Below, piece by piece: positions 43,682-54,075 of a DNA stretch of 64,000 nt; the first letter of the stretch is position 1; each line of letters begins with the position of its first letter. Below the pieces are notes generated by a model that was not told the origin of the DNA, made no database searches, and was given only the letters and a program-made list of their open reading frames with translations. The stretch covers positions 8,294,001 through 8,358,000 of the forward strand of contig NZ_CP108088.1 of NCBI RefSeq assembly GCF_036192275.1, given 5' to 3'. The translations under genes were made by a program, and so were the position numbers. Source of the stretch: Streptomyces sp. NBC_00250 (GTDB lineage Bacteria > Actinomycetota > Actinomycetes > Streptomycetales > Streptomycetaceae).

Positions 43682-43945
43682 GTGGTGGGTCGTGGTGAGC
43701 TGACGGATGCGGCATGGGCACGGAGAGCGCCTCTGCTGCCGGGGGTTGATGGACGAGGGCGTCCGTGGCGGGATCGCCGGCAGGTGATCAACAGGGTGTC
43801 GTGGCGGTCGCGGACTGGTGCGCCGCGGCGTGACCTGCAGGAACGCTATGGGCCGTGGCAGAGAGTCTATGAGCGGTTCGCCGCCCAAGATCATTTGCCG
43901 GACAGGTCCTATGGGCTCTTGTCGATCAATGGTCGAGCCAAGTGA
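43682..43945 (+). pseudogene. IS5-family transposase N-terminal scrap
   Basis: The frame reads RGELTDAAWARRAPLLPG, WRDRRQVINRVSWRSRTGAP and RDLQERYGPWQRVYERFAAQ, the N-terminal domain of IS5-type transposases. It ends at about residue 75 where a second IS remnant begins on the other strand. Confidence 0.85.
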
Positions 43946-44705
43946 GGGTGCTGGCGAGGGCCATCGCGGCGAGGTAGCGGTCGGGGTGTATGTCGTAGCG
44001 GGTGGCGATGCCGCGCCATTGCTTGAGGCGGTGGAAGCAGCTCGACGACGTTGCGGCGCCGGTAGGTGGCCCTGTCGAAGGCGCAGGGTCGTTCCCGGTG
44101 CCCTCTGCGGCCGACGAGCTGGTCGGCGCGTTCGGGGACCGTCGTTCTGATCCCGCGCCGTCGCAGGCAGGCCCGGAACGCGCGGGCCGAGTACCCCATG
44201 TCTGCGACCACATGGTCAGGCCGGGTGCGGGGTCTGCCCGGCCCCCGCCCAGGGGCGCGGATCTTGCTGATGCCGGCTTCGGTCTGGGTGCAGTCGTTGC
44301 GGTTGCCGACGGTGACGAGGAAGGCCAGGGGTCGGCTTCGGCCGTCGCAGGCGAGGCGGAGTTTGCTGATCCGCCCGCCGCGGGAGCGACCGAGGCCGCG
44401 TTCCTCGAGCCCCTTTCAGCGGCCGCATGCTGGTGGGCGCGGACGATCGTGGAGTCGATCGCGACCAGCCAGTCCACGTCCGCCCGCGGCTGGGCCGCTG
44501 ACAGGACGGTCGAAGGTGCCGCCGGCGGCCCAGCGGGCGAACCCGTCCGTGGATGGTCTGCCAGGGACCGAACAGTTCGGGCAGGTCCCTCCAGGGCAGG
44601 CCGGTGCGGAACTCGAACGCGATGCCCTGGAGGACCTGGCGGTGATCTCGCCACCGGCCACGAGCTCGGCCCGCAGGTGGAGCAACGGTGCGATCACTGC
44701 CTAAG
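43926..44705 (-). pseudogene. IS5-family transposase with several frameshifts
   Basis: Transposase pieces occur in order but in different minus-strand frames: LHLRAELVAGGEITA near the start, RADVDWLVAIDSTIVRAHQH with the first catalytic Asp, VVADMGYSARAFRACLRRRG with the second, then AFDRATYRRRNVVE and CFHRLKQWRGIATRYD. At least three shifts are needed, so the copy is dead. Confidence 0.8.
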
Positions 44706-44816
44706 CGGGGTCAGGAATCTCCTCATCCCTCACGACCCGACCAACGATCCGATGATCGGAAAGGCACCCCCTGGGGGCCGCGTCCTGACCCGTCGGACGC
44801 CCTCAACCCCTGGCGG

Positions 44817-44830
44817 GATACTTGGATACA
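44817..44830. promoter_or_regulatory. Conserved half-site upstream of GntR copy 2
   Basis: GATACTTGGATACA differs at one base from GATACTTGCATACA at 40280-40293 in front of GntR copy 1. Only one arm of the inverted repeat is conserved here. It suggests that both regulators came from one duplicated ancestor and may recognise related DNA. Confidence 0.55.
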
Positions 44831-44851
44831 TGGCGTGCGATGATGAGAGAC

Positions 44852-45571
44852 GTGAAGACGGAGCGTAGTGGTGTGAACGCAGTGTCGGCGCTGGCGTCGA
44901 TCGAGCGTCCCAGGACGCGCCAGCGAACCTCCGACCGTGTGTACAAGGAGCTGGCGGCGGCCATTCGTGACCTGCGGATCGAGCCGGGTGCGTCGTTGTC
45001 GGAGACGGATCTGGCCGAGCAGTTGCAGGTCAGTCGTACGCCGCTGCGCGAGGCCATCGCGCGCCTCGCGGAGACGGGGCTGGTTTCGGTCGTGCCGCAG
45101 GTGGGCACCCGGGTGGAGCCGATCCGGCTGTATGACGTGGAACAGGCGTGTTTCGTCCGCGAGAGTCTGGAGCTGGCCGCGTTCGCCGTGGCCTGCGAGA
45201 AGCCGGAGCGGGACGTCAGCGAACTGCGTGCCCTTCTCGCCGAGCAGGAACGCTGTCACGAGGCCCATGATCTCGACGGTTTCTTCGCCGCCGATGAGGC
45301 GCTTCACCGGCAGATCTTCGAGATCAGCGGCTACCTCGGCGCGTGGCAGCTGATGCAGCCGATAAAGATGCACCTGGACCGCTTCCGACGCCTCAGCCTC
45401 CCCGACCCCGAAACGGTCCAGGTCCTCATCCATGAGCACACGGCGATCGTGAACGCGCTCGAAACCGGCGACGCGGTACACGGCCACACTCACATCAGCA
45501 GGCACGCCCGCAGGGCCCTGGAGGATGCCCCGGTCTTCCGGGCCCGTTACCCCGACTACTTCGCGGACTGA
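44852..45571 (+). CDS. GntR-family regulator (FCD domain), copy 2
   Basis: A 239-residue close paralogue of the 40322-41041 product, nearly identical from RQRTSDRVY to the C-terminus, including SETDLAEQLQVSRTPLREAI and ERCHEAHDLDGFFAADEALH. Differences are concentrated in the first 20 residues, in the wing (ARLAETGLV for ARLVDGGLV) and at the end. The start is uncertain: GTG 44852 matches the first copy best, GTG 44873 has GGAG nine bases upstream, and a TTG at 44822 is also in frame. It lies next to the secreted beta-helix gene, a possible target. Confidence 0.88.
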   Translation: MKTERSGVNAVSALASIERPRTRQRTSDRVYKELAAAIRDLRIEPGASLSETDLAEQLQVSRTPLREAIARLAETGLVSVVPQVGTRVEPIRLYDVEQACFVRESLELAAFAVACEKPERDVSELRALLAEQERCHEAHDLDGFFAADEALHRQIFEISGYLGAWQLMQPIKMHLDRFRRLSLPDPETVQVLIHEHTAIVNALETGDAVHGHTHISRHARRALEDAPVFRARYPDYFAD

Positions 45572-46039
45572 GTTCCGGGAACACGGTGCAGGGAGACGCG
45601 GTGGCACTCGTGGTGCCACCGTGCCTTCTCTCGCAGGCGTCGTACCGTCGCCGGCTGGAAGCTCCTGGGATACTGGACCTGGGGTCGGCTCCCAGTCCGA
45701 GGCCCACTCCAGCCGGGCGATCCGGCACCTTCCGCGGCGTCGGCCATCGCCGTCGCGATCTCCGAACGCCGCGACCAGGCGGCCAACCGCCGGCGCCGAG
45801 GGCGCCTCGCAGGCCGGCCGCCCGCCTTCGACAAGGAGGTCTACCGCGACGGCAACGTGGTCGAGCGGCGCTTCGCACGTCTCAAGCCGTTCCACGCGAT
45901 CGCGACCGGGTTCGACAAGCTCGCCGACCGCCACAGCGCCGAAGTCTTCCTGGCCCCGAAACCAGTCCGTGATCATTTGTCAGACACTGTCTGGAACCCA
46001 AGGCCATGTGACCGGCTGCGCTGTGAGCTGCTCGTCGGC
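45572..46039. other. Gap with IS5-type scrap
   Basis: 468 bases between the GntR gene and the convergent beta-helix gene. Bases 45572-45740 show nothing; 45744-45985 hold a transposase remnant. Confidence 0.6.
45744..45985 (+). pseudogene. IS5-type transposase C-terminal scrap
   Basis: The frame reads ISERRDQAANRRRRGRLAG, RPPAFDKEVYRDGNVVERRF and LKPFHAIATGFDKLADRHSA, the C-terminal third of IS5-type transposases. A 28-base segment of it (45902-45929) recurs exactly at 51808-51835. Confidence 0.8.
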
Positions 46040-49000
46040 TCAGCCGGTGGTCGAGAAGCCGTCGAGCGTCGTGTACGAGCCGGACAGCTTGGTCACGACG
46101 ATGGTGTGCTCGGCGTTCGTGAGACCCGCCGCCGAGTAGAGGACGACGTTGGCTTTTCGCACTCCGTCGGCGGGCACGGTACTCACGACCTTCTGCGTTC
46201 CACCGTCGATGGTGATGCCGATGTCGCCCTGGTCCGTGTACTTCTCGCCATAGACCGCGACGGTCGTGCCGGTGAACTTGTAGGTCGCGGTCGACCCGTT
46301 CGCCGAAGCGTAGTGGATGTTGTCGTTGTAGTCGCCGAATCCGCGGTTGCTGTCAGTCGAGAAACCGCTGTAGGCGATGGCGGGATCGGTGTCGTCGACG
46401 CGGCCCGCGAGGTCGGGCAAAGCGTGGGTGGGGGTGAATCCGTCCAGCACCGCGTACGAGCCGGACAGCTTCGTCACGACGATCTTGTGCGTGCCCTCAT
46501 CGAGCCCGCCCGTGGCGAACACGCTGACGTTGCTACGGCGTTGCGTGTCACTGGTGCTGACCCGCTGCTGTGGACCACCGTCGATGCTGACGCCGATGTC
46601 ACCCTGATCGGTGTTCTCCTCTCCGTATACCTGGATGCCCGTGGCGGTGAAGGTGTAGGTCGCGGTCGAGCCGTTGGCGGTGGCGTAGTGGACGTCGTTG
46701 TGGTAGTCGCCTTGAGTTCGGTTGGACGAGAGGCTGAACCCGCTGTACGTGATGTCGGCGTCGGTGTCGTCGACGCGGGCGCCGACCGCGATCTGACCGG
46801 CGGTGGTGCCGGCCGGGACCGGTACGAGGAGGAATCCGGTGGACAGGCGCGTGACACCGCTTGCCGGGATGTTCTTCACGTACACCGTGGTCGCGGAGTT
46901 GAAGCCCTCGCCTGCGACCAGCACCTGCGTGGCACCGCCAGTCGGCGAGACGTAGGTGATCCTCGGTTCCGCGGTGCCCGCGAAGGTGGAGTTCGCCTCC
47001 CGGACACCGGCGCCCGACAGCATGGTGCTGGGGATGTCCGTGGGGCCAGGGGCCGTCGGAATGGTCGTGTTGCCGCTCGCGTGGGTGTCGATCGGCTGGC
47101 CGCATGGGTAGTACTGGATCTTGTTGGAGAAGTAGTTGTCGGTGATCCACAGGTGGCCGGTCGGCGAGCATCCGCCTTGGGACGCGGCGCCGCCGGCGAA
47201 GCCGACGTTGCCCTTCCAGTTGACCCACTCGGCGCCCGCGTCGTCGTAGTAGGTGAAGTTCGCGGCGGGGCTGCCGTAGGCGACGTTGCCGGGGACTTGC
47301 AGACCGTGCGCGAGGGTCTGGACCGGGTCGATGGTCCCGTCGGGCTTGTAGTGGTACTTGGCCTGGTGGCCCTCCACGTACACCGCGCCCCCGTCGTGCC
47401 GGACGGACAGGTAGTGGTGGATGAGGTTGTTGCTGATCGTGTTGTCGGCGTTGATGTTGGTCGAGTTCTGCGGGTGGTTCGCGTCATCGACGTGGCCCTG
47501 GATCACACCTGCGGTGATGCCGGTGTACGGCAGGTCGTAGAGGTTGTTGTGGGTGATCGTGGTACCGCGGGAGAACAGCAGCGTTATCCCGCACGCGGAG
47601 GCGTAGTCGATCCCGATCCTGTGGATGATGTTGTCCGACACCGTGGTCCCGGTGAGGATCTCGTTCTCACCGATTGTGTCACCACTCACGGCGGCCGAGT
47701 CGGGCGTGCAGTTCTTCCTGATCCCGTCGGCGTGGGTCGGATCGGTGGGCGTCGGATCGTAGGTGCAGCCGAGAATGATCGCGGTGGAGGCGATGTCGGT
47801 GAACTCGTTTCCTTGAATGAGGGTGTTCCTCGACCCGTACATGACGCTCAGCCCGGCGCCGCCGAGCGCCGTGAACCTGTTCCCCTTCAAAGTGACGTTG
47901 TTCGACGCCGTGAAGGCCACGTTGCCCAGGGGCTGCGTCAGCGCGCCGAACGGGCAGGTTCCGGCAGGTGAGGAGAAGGTACAGAGGCCTTGGTTCCTGC
48001 CGAGCGACATCCGCAGGTTGCTCTGGACGTCGGAGAATCCGCCCGGGCCGGACGGCGCGTTCCACGTGGCATAGGAGAACTGAAGGCCCTGGAAGGTGAC
48101 GTCGTGCAGTGGTTTGGCCAGCGTCCCGGCGCCCTGCAACAGCGATTCCAGCTTGGGGAGCTTGACGTCGAGCGAGCTCATCTGCTGACCGGCCAGGGGC
48201 TGGTAGTAGAGCCTGCTCGCCGCCGAGTCGAGGTACCATTCCCCCGCGCTCAGCAGCGACTTGGCGTTCTGCACCATGGTCGGCTTGTTGTTTCTCGACA
48301 TCGATGGCAGCAAGCCGCTGGCGTTCGAGAACCCCGATCGCGAGGTGGTGCTCTCCCAGCAGGGCTGCGTCATGTTCAGCGCACCGGTTGACGCCGTAAA
48401 GCTCGCGACCCGGCACCGGGAGTCCGTCCACTGCCCGTTGCCACCGGGATAGGTGAATTCGACGCCGGAGACCTGAGCGGCTGTCAGAGCGCCGAACCAG
48501 GCCGTCGCGGCGCTGTCGCCACTGATCGTGTACCCCGTCGACGTACCGGTCCACACGCTGTTGAAGCCCAGATCGGCCCTGCTCGCCTGGGAGATCTTCG
48601 CCGACTTGCCGTCGACGTACAGCTGCCTGGTCTCACTGCCCGCGGGCACCGGCGCCGACCAGACACCGGAGGTGCCGACCTGCGTCCACCCGGTGACCGT
48701 CGTCGCGCCGGAGACCACCGGACGGGCACCCGCAGCCGCCCTCCACACCACGGGGTGTCCGGCGGTGCCGGAGTCCGCCGGACCGAATTTCCATGTGGTG
48801 CCCAGTTGGTAGGTTCCGTCCCCGATCAGAACGGTCACATCCGCGCCCGGGGTTGCCGCCAGCTTCGCCCGCACCGCGCTCTGCGCCCCGGTCAGGGAAC
48901 ACGGCGCGGACTGGGAGCACACGGAGCCGGATCCAGTCGGGGACGCGTACAGACTCACCGCTGTCGCGCCCGAGGCGGACGTGCTCGCCCCGAGTCCCGC

Positions 49001-49063
49001 ACCGGACAGCAAAAGCGCCAGCAGGCTTACGCCGGCGGTCAATCGACGTAGATTGGTCCACAT
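46040..49063 (-). CDS. Secreted right-handed beta-helix protein with two C-terminal repeat modules
   Basis: A 1007-residue exported protein with a signal peptide (residues 1-38, MWTNLRRLTAGVSLLALLLSG region). A parallel beta-helix occupies about 40-690: YASPTGSGS at the start, EWYLDSAASRLYYQPLAGQQ, then NNVTLKGNRFTALGGAGLSV, TVSDNIIHRIG and TNINADNTISNNLIHHYLS as helix rungs. A linker IPT-like segment (PRITYVSPTGG) and two similar modules follow, each with the pattern VDDTD-YSGFS-DYxNDxHYA, EExTDQGDIGVSIDGG and VVTKLSGSY. The layout resembles GH141-type or polysaccharide-lyase-like beta-helix enzymes (inference). Substrate unknown; it is convergent with the GntR copy 2 gene. Confidence 0.87.
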   Translation of the reverse strand: MWTNLRRLTAGVSLLALLLSGAGLGASTSASGATAVSLYASPTGSGSVCSQSAPCSLTGAQSAVRAKLAATPGADVTVLIGDGTYQLGTTWKFGPADSGTAGHPVVWRAAAGARPVVSGATTVTGWTQVGTSGVWSAPVPAGSETRQLYVDGKSAKISQASRADLGFNSVWTGTSTGYTISGDSAATAWFGALTAAQVSGVEFTYPGGNGQWTDSRCRVASFTASTGALNMTQPCWESTTSRSGFSNASGLLPSMSRNNKPTMVQNAKSLLSAGEWYLDSAASRLYYQPLAGQQMSSLDVKLPKLESLLQGAGTLAKPLHDVTFQGLQFSYATWNAPSGPGGFSDVQSNLRMSLGRNQGLCTFSSPAGTCPFGALTQPLGNVAFTASNNVTLKGNRFTALGGAGLSVMYGSRNTLIQGNEFTDIASTAIILGCTYDPTPTDPTHADGIRKNCTPDSAAVSGDTIGENEILTGTTVSDNIIHRIGIDYASACGITLLFSRGTTITHNNLYDLPYTGITAGVIQGHVDDANHPQNSTNINADNTISNNLIHHYLSVRHDGGAVYVEGHQAKYHYKPDGTIDPVQTLAHGLQVPGNVAYGSPAANFTYYDDAGAEWVNWKGNVGFAGGAASQGGCSPTGHLWITDNYFSNKIQYYPCGQPIDTHASGNTTIPTAPGPTDIPSTMLSGAGVREANSTFAGTAEPRITYVSPTGGATQVLVAGEGFNSATTVYVKNIPASGVTRLSTGFLLVPVPAGTTAGQIAVGARVDDTDADITYSGFSLSSNRTQGDYHNDVHYATANGSTATYTFTATGIQVYGEENTDQGDIGVSIDGGPQQRVSTSDTQRRSNVSVFATGGLDEGTHKIVVTKLSGSYAVLDGFTPTHALPDLAGRVDDTDPAIAYSGFSTDSNRGFGDYNDNIHYASANGSTATYKFTGTTVAVYGEKYTDQGDIGITIDGGTQKVVSTVPADGVRKANVVLYSAAGLTNAEHTIVVTKLSGSYTTLDGFSTTG

Positions 49064-49119
49064 CTCGCCACTTCTTTCCGTCAGTCCCGGGCGTCTTGGC
49101 GTCAAATGGGCGGACCTTA

Positions 49120-49137
49120 AATCGCCAGTTTGCGATT
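49120..49137. promoter_or_regulatory. Inverted repeat upstream of the beta-helix gene
   Basis: Six-base arms AATCGC and GCGATT separated by CAGTTT, 57 bases upstream of the start codon. The AT-rich setting within GC-rich DNA suggests a promoter or operator. Confidence 0.4.
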
Positions 49138-49448
49138 AGCTCGAAATCCATTCATCGGCATTACCTGGGATGTTGTCCTAGGTTCATCGTTTCGGGCCCA
49201 TCGAACATGGGGTGCCTATGCGGCGTGGAGCGTAGATGCGCCGCTACTCTCGGTCGAGAGCTCCGCGGATACCTCTGTGGCGTCCCGACCAGACCTCGCG
49301 GACCCGCTGCAGAAGTCCCCTGCGGCCCCGCTCGGTTGACAGCGACCGAGTCGCCCAGACGGCTCGGACAGTCCACCGCCGCGCGTTGTCTGCCACGGCC
49401 GCTCGGCCTGGTTGGGCCGCCCAGTATTCCGCAAGATTCATTCAAAAT

Positions 49449-49464
49449 ACATGTCTAGACCACT
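49449..49464. promoter_or_regulatory. Degenerate DasR-type box
   Basis: ACATGTCTAGACCACT matches the dre consensus AGTGGTCTAGACCACT at 13 of 16 positions, with an intact right arm. It lies 537 bases upstream of the GH20 paralogue, much farther than the box of the intact gene. Confidence 0.45.
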
Positions 49465-50000
49465 GTTGACACCGGCTCGCGGCCGCACACATCATGAACG
49501 CCTCGGACACGTCCGCAGCGAGTGGCGAACCGCCTGTGCGGCATGGGTCCGACGTCTGCCTCACCGACCCGTTCGGCCCGTCGCGAGGAACCCCATCATG
49601 AGACGAACGGCGCTGCCGCACGGCCAGAAACTGCTGACTGCCGCCATGCCCACGCTTCCTGCCCGGCCCTCCAGGAGGAGCGTCGCAAGGGCCACCCTGC
49701 CGCCGGCGGATGCCAACCGTCTCCCTGTCCATGCCGACGGCCGGCGAACCGTGTGATCGACATCGACCACGGCCGCTCACTTCGCCTGCGTCAGGTCCTG
49801 ACCGAGAAGCGGACCCGTGCCGGATCGCGGTGCCAGGGCGAGTTCGCCCGGCCGCGACGAGGGCGGCACGGGAGCGCTCCGCCTGCATCCCGCCTCGGCC
49901 AGGGGGTGAGGACCGGGTCCAGCCTGGCCTCCCCTCTCCGGGCCCGACAAGCCGCAATCACAGTGACGTTACTCAGTCGTTCTCAAACAGGAGGTTCCGG

Positions 50001-51488
<1,488 letters not shown>

Positions 51489-52664
51489 GGTTCCCCGCGG
51501 GATGCGGAGGTGGGGAGTTCTCCTCTCCGCATCCCGCGGCGACCCGTGCGGTCCGTCAGCCACCCGCTGACATCACGATGTCCGTGAGGGCATCGCGCTC
51601 GGCGCAATCGGGACGGGATCTTCCGCGGTGGATTCGCTCGAATCGCTGCCGGACGCCGCCCTGAGGGCCATTCCTGCCTGCCCGTGTCGAGAGTGCTCAC
51701 GCCCGGCGACGTCAACGACGCCACCGCCTTCGGTCAGGTCCTCGACTCGACCTGCGTTTCGCGAGCCGGCACCGGCATCCCGCGCACGACACCGACCCGG
51801 GTCCTGCGCGACCGGGTTCGACAAGCTCGCCGACCCTCGGCTTCGCTGTCCACGTGGCCCGCGATCTCGGCACGCCGGTGTCGGGAAGGTGGCAATCGAA
51901 CTCGCCCGCCTCTGCCCCTCCGTATCCATCACTACCTCGGAAGCCAGCTCGACCTCACGAGATGTCGCCCGCAGAATCGCCACCCGGAGCCGACTCGGCT
52001 CCCTGGTCTGGTCCGCGGCGATCAGCCCTGCACTGGTGGGTGGTTGCCGCCAGGACGCCGTACACCAGGGCCACGGACTCTCGGCCTGCTTCCGCAGGGA
52101 TGTCAGGCGGGCGTTGTGAACCGGCAGCTGCGTTGGGCGACGGCCACCCCGCGCAGACAGGTCGCGCCGGGTGGCGAGTCGTGGCTCTGGCTGGTCACCC
52201 GATGAGGCGGGTGGGGGCGGATGCCGGCGGGGAGGTCGGCGTCTTGGATCTCGACGTGCCGTGAGGGTGAAGGCACACCAGAGGGCTGCGAGGTCGTCGC
52301 TGCTGACGTCGGTCTTGGCGCCGAGGGGAGCGCTGAAGTCCGCAACACGGAGGACATCACCCCGACTCGGTGGATGCTCGGGTGGCGGTCGTCCTTCGGT
52401 GCGGCCGAGGATCGCGACGTGCTCGGCTCCGCGCAGGTGCTCCACTCCCCGTACAGAGGGTGCCTTCGGCGAGCTTCAGCGGCTCGCGTAGCCGGACCAG
52501 TTCCGCGTGGAGCACGTCATCGTTACGTGAGTCCGACCTCGCAGGAAGCCGCCGACGTTCTCGTGCTCAGTGGTTCGGCTTTGGCCGCTTTGCATTCTCA
52601 GCGCACGGGAATCGAAACGCGGGGGAAATCGAGAGCGCTCAGCAGCTGGTCGGACAGCGTCGCA
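51489..52664. other. Gene-poor region with transposase scrap
   Basis: 1.2 kb without a supported gene. It starts with a terminator hairpin and includes a 28-base exact match (51808-51835) to the IS5-type scrap at 45902-45929. On the minus strand around 52270-52440 the frame reads LGAKTDVSSDDLAALWCAFTL, which looks protein-coding in composition but is broken downstream; I do not recognise it. Confidence 0.55.
51495..51539 (+). terminator. Terminator of GH20 paralogue
   Basis: A perfect 15-bp stem CCGCGGGATGCGGAG/CTCCGCATCCCGCGG with a 15-base loop, starting six bases after the stop codon. Confidence 0.75.
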
Positions 52665-53816
52665 TCAGGCCACGACGGTGGCACGAAAGACCGTGCCCGT
52701 GCCGGAGAGGTGGTTCGTCTCGCCGGCCGGTACGAAGACCGACTTGCCGGGGGAGAGGGCCACTCCGCCCGCCTTGGGCCGACCTGCGACGGCGAGCAGG
52801 ATCTGAGGCGTGGGGGCGGTGAGGTCGGTGGGCGCGTCGTTTTCCGACCGTACGAAGCGGGAGAGCCGGAACTCATCGACGGGGGTGTCGTAGATCTCCT
52901 CGCCCGACGCCAAGGACCGGGGGCGCAGGACGGCCGGTTCGTTCGATTCGAAGTGCACGACCTTCAGCAGCTCCGGGACGTCGACGTGCTTGGGCGTGAG
53001 CCCGCAGCGCAGCACGTTGTCCGAGTTGGCCATGATCTCGACGCCGAGGCCGTCGAGGTAGGCGTGTGGGACGCCCGCGCCGAGAAAGAGGGCGTCTCCG
53101 GGCTGGAGTTGGACCTGGTTGAGCAACATGGCGGCGATGACGCCGGGGTCGCTCGGGTAGTGGTGGGCGAGGGCGGCGTACTGGGCATGGGGGCCGCCGA
53201 GGCGGGCGGCGGCTGCCGCGGCCTCGGCGACCGTGTGCGCCATCTGCTCGCGGTCGGCGGTGAGAAGGGCCGTCATGACCTCGCGCAGCGCCGCGTCTTC
53301 CGGGTGAGTGCGCAGCACGTCGACGTAGGGCTTGAGGGAGTCGACGCCGAGCGCGCCGATGGTGTTGGCGGCCTCGACGGACGTACGGAAGCCACACAGA
53401 CCGGTGAACGGAGTGAGGGCACAGATCAGTTCGGGCTTGTGATTGGCATCCTTGTAGTTGCGGTGGGGTGCGTCGATGGGGACCGCGGCGGCTTCCTCTG
53501 CGGCGAATCCGGCCTGTGCCCGGGCGAGGTCGGGGTGTACCTGAAGGGAGAGCGGGGCGCCGGCGGCGAGGACCTTGAGGAGAAAGGGCAAGCGCGGACC
53601 GAATGTACCGACGGCCGCGGCGCCCAGTTCGCGTACGGGATCGGCGTCGATGACCTCGTTGAGAGGTCCGCGTGCCGTCAGGGACGGAGCGCCGGGGTGG
53701 GAACCCATCCATATCTCGGCCTGCGGCTCGCCGGTGGGGGCGGCGCCGACAAGATCCGCGATAGCGGTTGTGGAGCCCCAGGGGTAGGGGCGGACGGTGT
53801 TGTCGAGGAGGTCCAT
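52665..53816 (-). CDS. manA: Mannose-6-phosphate isomerase, class I
   Basis: A 383-residue cupin-type isomerase of the usual length. The start MDLLDNTVRPYPWGS is the family pattern, and zinc ligands are visible in LSLQVHPD (Gln and His), NHKPELICALT (Glu) and GVPHAYLDGLGVEIMANSDN (His). ATG 53816 begins the conserved region. It interconverts mannose-6-phosphate and fructose-6-phosphate in the cytoplasm, linking mannose and GDP-mannose metabolism to glycolysis. No operon partner is visible, and the upstream 250 bases carry no intact gene. Confidence 0.95.
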   Translation of the reverse strand: MDLLDNTVRPYPWGSTTAIADLVGAAPTGEPQAEIWMGSHPGAPSLTARGPLNEVIDADPVRELGAAAVGTFGPRLPFLLKVLAAGAPLSLQVHPDLARAQAGFAAEEAAAVPIDAPHRNYKDANHKPELICALTPFTGLCGFRTSVEAANTIGALGVDSLKPYVDVLRTHPEDAALREVMTALLTADREQMAHTVAEAAAAAARLGGPHAQYAALAHHYPSDPGVIAAMLLNQVQLQPGDALFLGAGVPHAYLDGLGVEIMANSDNVLRCGLTPKHVDVPELLKVVHFESNEPAVLRPRSLASGEEIYDTPVDEFRLSRFVRSENDAPTDLTAPTPQILLAVAGRPKAGGVALSPGKSVFVPAGETNHLSGTGTVFRATVVA

Positions 53817-54075
53817 CGAAGGTTTCAGCTTTCCACGAGGGGGCTCAGCAACGCGAGGAGGTGCGGTGCGATGAGGCGGAGAGGACCGAGCCCGGCGACG
53901 CCGGCCTGTGGCCCAGGGCGACGACGGTGTTCCGGGTGGTCTCCGGCCCTGGTGTCGCCGGGGGAGGCGTAGGCGCGCCGTCGGTGTGCCCGCGGACACC
54001 TGCCCGTAGGGACCTCCGAGCCGGCATACGGCGACGCGCGCGCCGGCGGTACCGGCGCGCGCGACCTTGGTGCGG

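Larger units (their letters stand above)
43624..44851. other. IS5 debris between NTF2-like gene and second GntR gene
   Basis: No intact gene. It contains an IS5-type transposase N-terminal scrap on the plus strand and a frameshifted IS5-type transposase on the minus strand, plus about 110 bases before the GntR gene. Confidence 0.7.
49064..50000. other. Region between beta-helix gene and GH20 paralogue
   Basis: 937 bases with no supported gene. An inverted repeat AATCGC-N6-GCGATT (49120-49137) lies 57 bases before the beta-helix start. A DasR-like half-palindrome is at 49449-49464. A TTGACA hexamer follows at 49466. A 35-codon open frame at 49495 has no recognisable family. Confidence 0.5.

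Noticed and set aside
45857-47971. 700-codon plus-strand open frame
   Set aside because: Only the first 40 residues are meaningful (IS5-type scrap). The rest is antisense to the beta-helix gene.
49495-49602. 35-codon open frame after a TTGACA hexamer
   Set aside because: No leader-core pattern, ribosome site or family could be supported.
53829-53900. Minus-strand stretch reading AGVAGLGPLRLIAPHLLALL before manA
   Set aside because: It could be the C-terminal tail of a lost upstream gene, but the frame is broken and too short to assign.
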